Assembly (NCBI GenBank): GCA_020719045.1
Contig: DYQY01000005.1
Coordinates: forward strand, 62,001 to 126,000
Direction of reading: 5' to 3'
Source: Candidatus Termititenax sp.
GTDB taxonomy: Bacteria; Margulisbacteria; Riflemargulisbacteria; GWF2-35-9; DYQY01
Length of the DNA stretch: 64,000 nucleotides
The translations under genes were made by a program, and so were the position numbers. Of this stretch, positions 1 to 9,159 are shown piece after piece (position 1 is the stretch's first letter; each line of letters begins with the position of its first letter). Under the pieces are notes generated by a model. The model saw only the letters and a program-made list of their open reading frames with translations. It was not told where the DNA came from and did not search any database.

Positions 1-3000
1 GAAGGTGCCGTTGTTCCTTTTGGTCCAATCGTACTTCCTGACCTTGAACCAATCGAGGGGGAGGTCCTGACTGACGAAATAATTCTACCTGAGCTAGATG
101 CATTGCAAGAGAGTCCTCTTCTAAGTGATGATTATCAAGATATGAAGTCATGGTTTGCTGAGATAAAGAGACGCTATGTTTTAGAGTCGGATTATAAAGA
201 ATTTTTATCAGCTATAGATAGGAAGCTGAAGGATACCAAAATTGTAGATACTGAAAAAGCTGAGTATTCAGCAATGGGTGTTGGCGTTGTGCTGTTGTCA
301 AAGAAAAGGAATAACCTTGACTATTACTTAAAAGAGTTCGAGAAGAATTTTTTAACAACAAAATCAGATGTTAATAAACAGTCAGTAGAGTATGGCTTTT
401 GGGTATTAGATGCTGTGTCCAAGTATACAAGTAATTCCAAGTATCGTGAGCATGTAAAATCGATTTATTCTAGATGTTTCCAAACATGCCCAATGGAAAC
501 TTACAGCTGGTTAACCGATGGCATATATGCAGAGCACTTAAGTGAACATTTTAATAATATAACAAAACCATCTGACACAAAAAAAAGAGTAAAAAGGCAA
601 GAAGAAGTTTTAATAGCTAGGGATAGATTTAGACAAATAAATAGTCGTTTCCTGAGTTTAGGTCTTATAGATAAAGAGATGAAGCCAGAAGACGCTAGAA
701 AGATACATGCATACTGTCTTGAACTAGCAAAACGTCAGCAACTTGCAGGCAAGAATGGTATTAAGATTGATCCGTTTAAGCTTGATAATGTACTAGTTGG
801 TAAGGTGTTTGGTCGTGGATATACAGGCTTATCCTCGTCAATGATGCCAGCTTCTAATGAGAGCTTAATAAATAGGCCGATAATCTCTCTTCCTGACTAT
901 AGAATAACCTATAGAAATTTTGGTGAAGAAGGAATCAAAAGCAAGTTTGACATCATGGATATAGCAGGAGACAAGGCTAGAGAAAATGGGTTTCAATTAG
1001 ACAATGCAAGAGATATTGCAAGAGACTTAGGCGATGATGACCTTTTTAATTTATTGGATACCAATGATCCCGTAGGTTTTAAGGATACTGGTATTGATGA
1101 AGCATTTAAATTAAATGATGTTCCTAGGGGATTTGGTACTGTAGTGATTGACCCAGCTATTGCAGATATAAATAAACAGCTTGTCAGTGAGGAAGAGTTT
1201 ATTGCTCCAGACGGAAGCGCTGTTTATAAGAAAGTAGAGACAGAAGCAGCTGTGCAGGACTTAACGCTTCAGCATAATCAATTTTATTCTGAGCAAGCTC
1301 ATACAGAGAAGGATTCAGCAATTGATACTACCATTTCCCTTCATTCAGGCTATGCAAAAACAACAACGATTGTAGATGATGGTACTATTTCTGAACAAAG
1401 GACTCAAACATTTAATGACTTTCATACTAGGGAAAGAAATACAGACTTGCAACTTACGACTACAACGGTTCAAGAGTCATACCCAACTGGAGCAGAAAGT
1501 GTTACGGTTACGACTGACTTAACAGGAACACAAAAGAGAACAGACGTATATAATGCAGCTAGAACTAGAACAATAGACAGAGATATAACTCAGAGTAAAG
1601 CTGAGGTCAAAACGACAATAGACATGTTTGGAAACACAGCTTTAAATGAAGAAACTAAGGAAATAATTAATGAAAAAATAGTTGATGTAAGAAATCCTAA
1701 TCGAACAATAACAACAGATAATAAATGGGAAACAAGTAAAGAGGTAGAAACCAAATATAATCCTGATGGAACCTTGGCTGTTGAAGGAACAAGAACATAC
1801 CAACTTGAAAGTGATAGAAGTGATGTGAGAACAGGTAGGACTATTAACTCGGAAATAGACGGTACTATTGTTAGAGAGAGTAAAGGTACGATAGGTTTGG
1901 ATGGAAATGAGGCTGAGGATTATATTGAAACTCAGGACTTTGATGTAACGAAAAATGATAAACGTGTTGATAGAGAGATTGATACTGTTAGTGAGCAGAA
2001 TGTTGGTATTGATGGTAAGTTGGTGAAAAGGCTTGATGGAAGCGAGACAGAGGATAGAGAGATAACTTCAACTGTTGTTGAGAATAGTGTATCTTCAAGA
2101 AAAGATGGTAGAGTTGATGTTAAAGATAGCACAACATTAGTAGAACAAACTGACCATCGTGAATTACGGGCTGATGGTGTATCCCAAACAACGGTTGGTC
2201 AAGGAACGATAGCTGTTGATAGTCACGAGGTATCAACTAGAAATGCTGGTTCAAGAGTTGAAACAACAGATGCGCTTTATGATGGAATATACGATTTTTC
2301 AATAGTAGTTAATTCAGATAGCTCGGAGATACAGACTAGTAGTAGCGAAGGTGTTGCAACAAGGATAATATCAGATATTAGACCTAATAGAACTACCACT
2401 GGAAAGGAAGTTGAATCAATCACACAGAATGCGGTAGTAAATACTGCTACAGATGGCTCTGTTACTACCAGTGGAGGCTCAACGAGTGAAACTATCGCTG
2501 ATTATTTTTCTATTTATAATCCATTTAGAAATATCACAACACATTCTGAGATAGAGTATAGTCAGAACTACCTTAGTTTTGAAAATATTTATGGCAAGAC
2601 AGTTACAACTGGGGATTTTACTAGAAATAGTGAGATTGGTATGTTTGAAAGATGGGGCAATACCACTACAGATTCAACGATTACAGAGGATATAGCAGGT
2701 ACCTTTAGTCGAAACGATTTTGCAAATGGTACATATGTTGAGAATTTGGACTATACTGGTCTTCGTAATATACATTCCTTAATGTTGTCTCCTGATTATA
2801 GCTTAAGAACAGAAAGTGTTTTGGATTACCATACATCATTACAAAATCAGCTTTTGCTTAATGGTACGTTTTTAAGTCATGAAGACACAGTGGGACATGA
2901 GGATAGAACACAGGAGTTAAGAGGTGATGGTTATAGCGCAGATTCGACAACTAATACAGATTTTCATAGAACTGTTGATTCAACAGTTAAAGTAAATGGC

Positions 3001-6000
3001 GAAGAACAAGTTAATACTAATATAGAGGCAAAATACCATACTGAAATTACAGAGATGATGGATGCGTTAATTCGCGAAAGTGTTATTGATGGAGCTATTG
3101 ATTATAGTTCAAAGTTAAATATTGATGCTAATGGTAATAGTACTGAACGTATTCATTCAGAAGAAAAGTTAGAGGCACATATTGTTGAGTCTTTAAGTGA
3201 CATTTATAACAGGATTATTACTTATGAGGAAACGGTAACGACAGATGAATTAAGACAATCTGATATATACGGTAATGAGACACGTGATATGCATAGAGAA
3301 GAGGCTAGACATCAGGTAGCTCTAGAGACGATTAGAGATTTATATGTTGCTAGAACAGAGTATTGGAGAGAGCGAACCATAGATAGGCACACATCAATTA
3401 CTGCTGATGCTTCAGCCACTGTTAGTCAGGATGTTACAGAGGAAAAGTACCAAGAGAGTAGTAAAAGGTTAAATGGTATTTTTGAAGAATTTTCAAAAGA
3501 GGTTGAAAAACTAAAATATACAGAAACATATACAGAAAATGCAGATGGAACGCAGTCAGCGAGAAAAGTGAGTTTTGACCCAAACGTTGATAAGGTGGAT
3601 GCAACATTTCTGAGAGTTGATGAAAATGGGAGAATAAGACTACAAAAGGCTGAGTATAAAGGTGGAGTGAAAACAAGTCAGTTAGAGACTTCTAACTATT
3701 TTATTCCACAGGCTTTTGCTCATGATGAAATAAAGATTGGATTAACCGATAACTTAAGTCTATATAATACCTTTGATTCTGTAAGAACAGGTGAATTTTC
3801 AAGTAGTGGATTTAGTGTTGATGGTGACAAGGTTACAACTCCAGCAGGAGAAACAGAAGTTCCAGAGCTTGTTAATTCTTCCTATAAATGGCTTTTGGAT
3901 TGGAATAAAGGTAATCCTTCAGGTGAAGGGAAATGGAATATGTCTTTGTTTGGTGAACAGAGCAGAACCAAAAACAACGTTGGAGCTGATGTTTCTTATA
4001 CAAATGAATACTCAGAGGGTAGTAACTTAAAGTTAGGGCTCAACTTAAATAACTTATATAACAATGATAGTGCACAGGAATACAGATTCGGGTATTGGGA
4101 TTATGGTGACAATGGATATCGTTTTCAGAATAGGACAAGAGCTAACCTTATGAGCAGAGATTTGGGTGTTATCCCATATATTGGAGGAGAGACAAAACTG
4201 GATGATGAAAGTACACCAGGAATTAGAGAAAAACTTTCATATAGATTGGGCTATGATTTAGCTTATACACAAGAAGCAACGCCAGTGGTTGCTGAACTTA
4301 ATTATGAAAAACGCAATGAAGTTACGGGATTAGGCTATGATTTAGGTCTTAAATATTCAGCGCAGGAGAGTATGGATGAAGACTTTAATATGGACCCATA
4401 TAATATGCTGGCACTCAATTACAGAGTAAAAAAGGATATTGGTGAAGATTTCTTAGCATACGCAGAGGGTCGTAATTATTTTTCAGATAGTGAAGACGCA
4501 AGAGATTCTAGATATAGATTAGGGATAGATTATAACCCTAATGATATGTTCAATTTAGGTTTATTCGGAGAGTATAGAAACGAGAATATAGATAATGGTC
4601 AGTATCAGGACCTATTTGATTTGGGATTACAGCTTGGGGCAAATCGTTCTTTTTACTCAAAGCCAAAATATGATGGAGATTCATATATGTCAGAATTTAA
4701 CGAAGATGCTCTTGATGGTATTGCCTCTGGGATAGGAGATAATACAACCCCTAGATTTATTGGTAGTGATCGTTTTATTTCTCAATTTAGAGGTGAGCTA
4801 GAGACAAACGCAGAGAAAGTGACAGATGCTAGCAAGCGAGAAATTGTTCAGTTAAGAGGTTTTGGGTTAGTTAAGCTTAATCAGGGTGATCCACTGGTAG
4901 GAGCTGGAGCAACATTGACATTTCCATATGAGTTTAGAAGAAGTAGTAATGCAAGTTTATCAGAGGATGGAAATACTTATTCCGTTAATGGTGGAACGTC
5001 AGTATATGGTAAGGCAGGAATTGGCATTGACCAAACTCTTACTCCATACGCAACTGCTACAATGAATGTTAATCAGGGAATTACAGCAAAAGCATCAGTA
5101 AATGCAGATGCTAATGTGCAGGTATTAGGCGTTGTTCCTTATTGTGGAGGTCAGGTTAATGCAAGTATTCCAGTATCAGATTCTGTGAATTTAAATGTTG
5201 GGACGCAGAACGGTGTTACGATAAAAAGCAATAGTGGCGACACTTATGGTGTTACAGGTGGTCTTAATGCAGACAGAGTAGGGTTTAGGTTTAAAAAAGG
5301 TAATGTGCATTTTGGAACAACAGAGACTACACTAGATGTTTGTATGCCAGGCTCAGGGGCAAGTTTCTTTCCAATAATGGTTAATTCAGAGAAGAAGCCA
5401 GGAGAGGTTGCATTTTTGGATAACGGTAAGGTTGTTTCTTATGATGGAGACAGGGAGTTAATGCTAACTGGTGGTTCAAGACAAAAGTTTAGTCAGATAA
5501 ACAAAATGTTCGTTGAAATGAATAAGCAGGGAATTGAAGTGAATTCTGATGATGAAACTTTAAACTCAATGTGTGGTTCTGATAAAGACATTAAGAGGAT
5601 GGAGTTCTTTTTGGCTACACTAGCTAATTATAAGCAAAAGAAAGAGCCAGGGTTCTCATTTCTTAAAAGTGTTAAATTCTTATCAGGCAAGTTTCTGTTA
5701 AATCCTGTTAATTGGTTTTCTACGGAATCAATGTTTATTGAAGAGGGTAATCTTTATATATCAGAAGATGCTTTTGATAATATTGATTTTAGCAAAGAGT
5801 TATCATCTCAAATAGTATTTAGGGCAACGCCAGTTAATGTTTCTTTGTCTAGATGGGTTGAAAAAATATCAATTAACAATAAGCTAACGGAACAAAGAGC
5901 TGAAAGGTTTGAGAAGATGGGTAATTTCTTTGTTGATTCTGAAGTTATTATTGAGGGCGAAGGCGATGAGCTTTTAACTGACCAAGCGATTGATGGTATT

Positions 6001-7032
6001 ATCGCGTATTTAGAGTTTTTGTCTCAGAACTTTAGCGTAACAAAGGTTAACAATAGAGTATTTACAATTAAACTAACAGATGATGATACAGAAGCAGAAG
6101 TTGAAACAGGGCATGATAGTAAAAACGTAATTATTGATTTTTCAATGGTTAAGTCATTTGCTTTGCATGATGCATGGTTAAGAAAGGCAACAGCTGTTAC
6201 AAAAGGTTTAAATGAGACAGCAGCCTTTAAGGAAAAGACTTATGGTCAGAAAGTAAAAGAGTTAGTAGATGATTTAGAAAAGATGGGAATTGATGTTAGG
6301 TCAGACGATTGGTCAAAAGTAAGAATGGATTATTTGTATGAATCGTTAAAGTCAGCAAGGGATTTACTTTCTGAAAGGCTTAATAAAACAGACAGTGGAT
6401 TAGGAAGTATCTTTGGTTCAAGTAAGTTTTATGGAATTAAAACAATTTATATTGGCGATAAAGATGTTTATCATGGAGTTGGACTAGTGAATCTAAACAC
6501 GACTATGATTGAGAGAAAACATAAGAACATGAAATCATACGTTGCAGACAGATTAAAGGTTGCATCTTTTGGTGATAGTTCTCAGTTACTACGACTTCAT
6601 AATATTTTGCAGAAAGAAAACAATGTAAATGCTAACAGATTAGATTTTATTAAAACTACTTATAATTTTATACCAGGTAAAGCAATTATTTACCAAAACG
6701 GGGCTAAGGACATTAAATACTTGGCAGTTAATATAGGAAAGAAAGAGCTTGGCGATAATTATGAAATAACGATGAGGCTGACCAAGGATAAAAATGGCAA
6801 GTTCAATGAACCGCAAATAGCAATAAGAAAGATAGTTAAAGATGGTTGGGGAAAGTATTCTCTTGAATCAAATACAGCTCCAGAGTTTATTGCTTTTCGT
6901 AAGTTTGACTTTGAAAAGTATGGAGTAGGTTTTCTCGAAGCATTTGTTGATTCTGTGGGTACTGATGATAGGTTTAAAGATTCAGCTGTTCCAGGTATAA
7001 TATCTATAAGCACCAGAAGGTCTAGAAAGTAG
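1..7032 (+). CDS. Giant surface/outer-membrane-type protein, 5' end outside window
   Basis: The frame is open from the first base, so the true start lies upstream; 2343 residues are visible (residue 1 = first codon of the window). I do not recognise a family. Residues about 35-340 look helical and charged. Residues about 400-1180 are very rich in Thr, Asp, Glu, Arg and Ser, with short alternating words typical of repetitive beta structure. Residues about 1260-1560 alternate polar and aromatic residues (for example LSYRLGYDLAY, FNLGLFGEYRN) like outer-membrane beta-barrel strands. Residues about 1610-1790 are Gly/Asn/Val-rich beta, and the last 550 are mixed alpha/beta with few Cys. It does not end in the usual aromatic beta-barrel residue. 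It lies just upstream of two lipoproteins and an SLH porin, suggesting a shared cell-surface role. Function unknown; surface location is an inference. Confidence 0.75.
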   Translation, partial: EGAVVPFGPIVLPDLEPIEGEVLTDEIILPELDALQESPLLSDDYQDMKSWFAEIKRRYVLESDYKEFLSAIDRKLKDTKIVDTEKAEYSAMGVGVVLLSKKRNNLDYYLKEFEKNFLTTKSDVNKQSVEYGFWVLDAVSKYTSNSKYREHVKSIYSRCFQTCPMETYSWLTDGIYAEHLSEHFNNITKPSDTKKRVKRQEEVLIARDRFRQINSRFLSLGLIDKEMKPEDARKIHAYCLELAKRQQLAGKNGIKIDPFKLDNVLVGKVFGRGYTGLSSSMMPASNESLINRPIISLPDYRITYRNFGEEGIKSKFDIMDIAGDKARENGFQLDNARDIARDLGDDDLFNLLDTNDPVGFKDTGIDEAFKLNDVPRGFGTVVIDPAIADINKQLVSEEEFIAPDGSAVYKKVETEAAVQDLTLQHNQFYSEQAHTEKDSAIDTTISLHSGYAKTTTIVDDGTISEQRTQTFNDFHTRERNTDLQLTTTTVQESYPTGAESVTVTTDLTGTQKRTDVYNAARTRTIDRDITQSKAEVKTTIDMFGNTALNEETKEIINEKIVDVRNPNRTITTDNKWETSKEVETKYNPDGTLAVEGTRTYQLESDRSDVRTGRTINSEIDGTIVRESKGTIGLDGNEAEDYIETQDFDVTKNDKRVDREIDTVSEQNVGIDGKLVKRLDGSETEDREITSTVVENSVSSRKDGRVDVKDSTTLVEQTDHRELRADGVSQTTVGQGTIAVDSHEVSTRNAGSRVETTDALYDGIYDFSIVVNSDSSEIQTSSSEGVATRIISDIRPNRTTTGKEVESITQNAVVNTATDGSVTTSGGSTSETIADYFSIYNPFRNITTHSEIEYSQNYLSFENIYGKTVTTGDFTRNSEIGMFERWGNTTTDSTITEDIAGTFSRNDFANGTYVENLDYTGLRNIHSLMLSPDYSLRTESVLDYHTSLQNQLLLNGTFLSHEDTVGHEDRTQELRGDGYSADSTTNTDFHRTVDSTVKVNGEEQVNTNIEAKYHTEITEMMDALIRESVIDGAIDYSSKLNIDANGNSTERIHSEEKLEAHIVESLSDIYNRIITYEETVTTDELRQSDIYGNETRDMHREEARHQVALETIRDLYVARTEYWRERTIDRHTSITADASATVSQDVTEEKYQESSKRLNGIFEEFSKEVEKLKYTETYTENADGTQSARKVSFDPNVDKVDATFLRVDENGRIRLQKAEYKGGVKTSQLETSNYFIPQAFAHDEIKIGLTDNLSLYNTFDSVRTGEFSSSGFSVDGDKVTTPAGETEVPELVNSSYKWLLDWNKGNPSGEGKWNMSLFGEQSRTKNNVGADVSYTNEYSEGSNLKLGLNLNNLYNNDSAQEYRFGYWDYGDNGYRFQNRTRANLMSRDLGVIPYIGGETKLDDESTPGIREKLSYRLGYDLAYTQEATPVVAELNYEKRNEVTGLGYDLGLKYSAQESMDEDFNMDPYNMLALNYRVKKDIGEDFLAYAEGRNYFSDSEDARDSRYRLGIDYNPNDMFNLGLFGEYRNENIDNGQYQDLFDLGLQLGANRSFYSKPKYDGDSYMSEFNEDALDGIASGIGDNTTPRFIGSDRFISQFRGELETNAEKVTDASKREIVQLRGFGLVKLNQGDPLVGAGATLTFPYEFRRSSNASLSEDGNTYSVNGGTSVYGKAGIGIDQTLTPYATATMNVNQGITAKASVNADANVQVLGVVPYCGGQVNASIPVSDSVNLNVGTQNGVTIKSNSGDTYGVTGGLNADRVGFRFKKGNVHFGTTETTLDVCMPGSGASFFPIMVNSEKKPGEVAFLDNGKVVSYDGDRELMLTGGSRQKFSQINKMFVEMNKQGIEVNSDDETLNSMCGSDKDIKRMEFFLATLANYKQKKEPGFSFLKSVKFLSGKFLLNPVNWFSTESMFIEEGNLYISEDAFDNIDFSKELSSQIVFRATPVNVSLSRWVEKISINNKLTEQRAERFEKMGNFFVDSEVIIEGEGDELLTDQAIDGIIAYLEFLSQNFSVTKVNNRVFTIKLTDDDTEAEVETGHDSKNVIIDFSMVKSFALHDAWLRKATAVTKGLNETAAFKEKTYGQKVKELVDDLEKMGIDVRSDDWSKVRMDYLYESLKSARDLLSERLNKTDSGLGSIFGSSKFYGIKTIYIGDKDVYHGVGLVNLNTTMIERKHKNMKSYVADRLKVASFGDSSQLLRLHNILQKENNVNANRLDFIKTTYNFIPGKAIIYQNGAKDIKYLAVNIGKKELGDNYEITMRLTKDKNGKFNEPQIAIRKIVKDGWGKYSLESNTAPEFIAFRKFDFEKYGVGFLEAFVDSVGTDDRFKDSAVPGIISISTRRSRK

Positions 7033-7183
7033 TATTAGTAATGATTTCTAGAACTTTTGTTACAATTATTAAGTAATTATTTTTTTATGTAATACAAATG
7101 TAACCCTTTTTAAAAGCAATCTACATAAACTTTTTATATGATGTAATCGATACATTAGAGTAATGTGTTTAAAAGGAGAGTTT

Positions 7184-9139
7184 ATGAAAAAGGGGAAAGC
7201 AGTTCAGTTAATAGTAATAAGCACGTTGCTTTTCTTTTTAACTGGTTGCGGTAGAATGGCTCAATCCATTAATGATACACCTAATTCAGATGTTTCTGTA
7301 TTATCACCACAAAACTTAAGAGCACTTGAAGGTAATAATAAAATAATTTTAGTTTGGGACAATCCAAGCGATGTTGATTTTAATGGAGTCGTTGTTCAAA
7401 GAGTTGACTCTAATGGAACAGTTCAGTCAAAGGCAATGTCATCATTTGCTAATTCTTCTGTAGCAAATATTAATGATGGTTACTATTTACCGCCAGAAGG
7501 TACAGCGTTACCAGAGAATGGTTTGGAAAATGGTGAAACATATGAGTATAGAGTATGTGCAAAAGATTCACTTGGTAATTATTCTTCTGTTCTTGTTCAA
7601 TCAGCTACTCCAAAAGCTAGTCTAGATAAAGTTGCTCCAGGAGTGGTTGGTTCAATCTATGCTGTTAATATTTCAGATAAGGTTTTCTTAAATTGGAGTA
7701 AGCCATCTGACTCTGATTGTTTAGGTGTTATTGTTGTTAGAAGAGAAGATCGTTATCCTGAATCAATAAATGATGGTTCAACTATTTATGTAGGCGACAA
7801 GAGTGCCTATACTGATGATAAGGTTACTCAAGGTAAAAGATATTACTACTCGTTATTTGCATTTGATAATTCTCTTAATTTTTCTAACTCTTCTACTATT
7901 GTTGTTAATGTTAATGGCACTAAAGAAAATGAGTTTATGGTCAATACTGATTGGTCTTCTGATCAAAAGAGTCCAGCTACAGCAGCGTTAGCTAATGGAG
8001 GTTTTGTTGTAACAGCTTTAGATAAGATAGTTGCAGATGATTATAATATTGTTTTAAATATTTTCAATAGTTCAGGACAGAAGGTTATTTCTGAAAAGAA
8101 ACTTATTTTAACTAATGTTGCAGAAAGTTGTATTCCTAAAGCAGCAGACCTTAAAAATGGTTATTTTGTTTTGACATGGGAAAGTAATGGAGACATTTTT
8201 GCACAAATATTTGATTATAGTGGGGTTGCGGTAACTTCAGAATTTAGGGTTAACGGTGTTTTATATCAGACTAATGACCAGTCAGACCAATCTGTTGCTT
8301 CATTAGGTGATGGCAAGTTTGTTATAGCTTGGGAGACAGACGGCGAGGATGGTAACAGAAAATCAGTCAATTATAAAATATATTCTTATGCTTCTTCTAG
8401 TGGTTTAGTTACTATAAAAAGTGATACAAGAGCTAATCAATATACAACTCATCACCAAAAAGACCCATCAATAGCAGTATTAAATGATGGTAACTTTGTT
8501 ATTTTATGGGAAAGCAGAGATAGTAGATATATTGGATATGATGTTGCTGGAAGTGTATTTAGTTCCTATGGTTCTCCAATATCAAAAGAGTTTAGAGTTA
8601 ATAATAGTTCTGAGTATTATCAGAATGACCAGAAGTGGATAAATGTCGCAGCTTTAAATGATGGTAGTTTTGTTGTTAGTTGGGTTTCTGCAATTGCAGA
8701 CGCGCCATCTTCAACATCCTTAAAAGTTAATGGTGTTTTCTCTAGAAAATGTTTCTTTAATGGTTCTGGTGTTGTGTTTAGTCCAGTTAAGAAGGTTAAT
8801 TCTACTGATTTAATAGAGTTTGAATATTCAATAGATGGTGATGACTATGAGATGGATTTTAATACACCACAAGTACTTGGTCTTGCTGATGGTGGGTATG
8901 TTGTTGTATGGGACAGTATGGATAACTTGGATGGACAAGGTTCTAGTGTTAGAGCTCAAAGATTCAGTGTAAATAATGAACTACTTGGTTCTGAGTACCA
9001 GATAAACGTTAATGGAAGAAATGATCAAAGGAAGCCAAGTTTGGCAACCTTAGCTAACGGGGATGTCATATTTGTATGGCAGAGCGATCAAAGTAAAGTA
9101 GGCAATCAAGATATTTGGGGGAAATTCGAGAGGTTATAA
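7184..9139 (+). CDS. Lipoprotein with FN3-like domains and seven propeller-like repeats
   Basis: The start is the ATG preceded by AAAGGAGAG, not the in-frame ATG 21 nt upstream; this gives 651 residues. The N-terminus MKKGKAV plus a hydrophobic stretch ends in the lipobox LTGC, so it should be lipidated at Cys. Two fibronectin-III-like modules follow (about residues 40-140 and 145-240). The rest consists of seven repeats with the consensus D-Q-x-x-P-x-V-A-x-L-x-x-G-x-F-V-V-x-W-(E/D)-S, starting near nt 7960 and running to the C-terminus. Seven such blades fit a beta-propeller, though the fold is inferred. It is a paralogue of the next gene, with the same LTGCGRM start and repeat type, 20 nt away, probably one operon. 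Likely a cell-surface binding or adhesion protein. Confidence 0.8.
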   Translation: MKKGKAVQLIVISTLLFFLTGCGRMAQSINDTPNSDVSVLSPQNLRALEGNNKIILVWDNPSDVDFNGVVVQRVDSNGTVQSKAMSSFANSSVANINDGYYLPPEGTALPENGLENGETYEYRVCAKDSLGNYSSVLVQSATPKASLDKVAPGVVGSIYAVNISDKVFLNWSKPSDSDCLGVIVVRREDRYPESINDGSTIYVGDKSAYTDDKVTQGKRYYYSLFAFDNSLNFSNSSTIVVNVNGTKENEFMVNTDWSSDQKSPATAALANGGFVVTALDKIVADDYNIVLNIFNSSGQKVISEKKLILTNVAESCIPKAADLKNGYFVLTWESNGDIFAQIFDYSGVAVTSEFRVNGVLYQTNDQSDQSVASLGDGKFVIAWETDGEDGNRKSVNYKIYSYASSSGLVTIKSDTRANQYTTHHQKDPSIAVLNDGNFVILWESRDSRYIGYDVAGSVFSSYGSPISKEFRVNNSSEYYQNDQKWINVAALNDGSFVVSWVSAIADAPSSTSLKVNGVFSRKCFFNGSGVVFSPVKKVNSTDLIEFEYSIDGDDYEMDFNTPQVLGLADGGYVVVWDSMDNLDGQGSSVRAQRFSVNNELLGSEYQINVNGRNDQRKPSLATLANGDVIFVWQSDQSKVGNQDIWGKFERL

Positions 9140-9159
9140 GATTTTAAGGAGGTCCCGCA

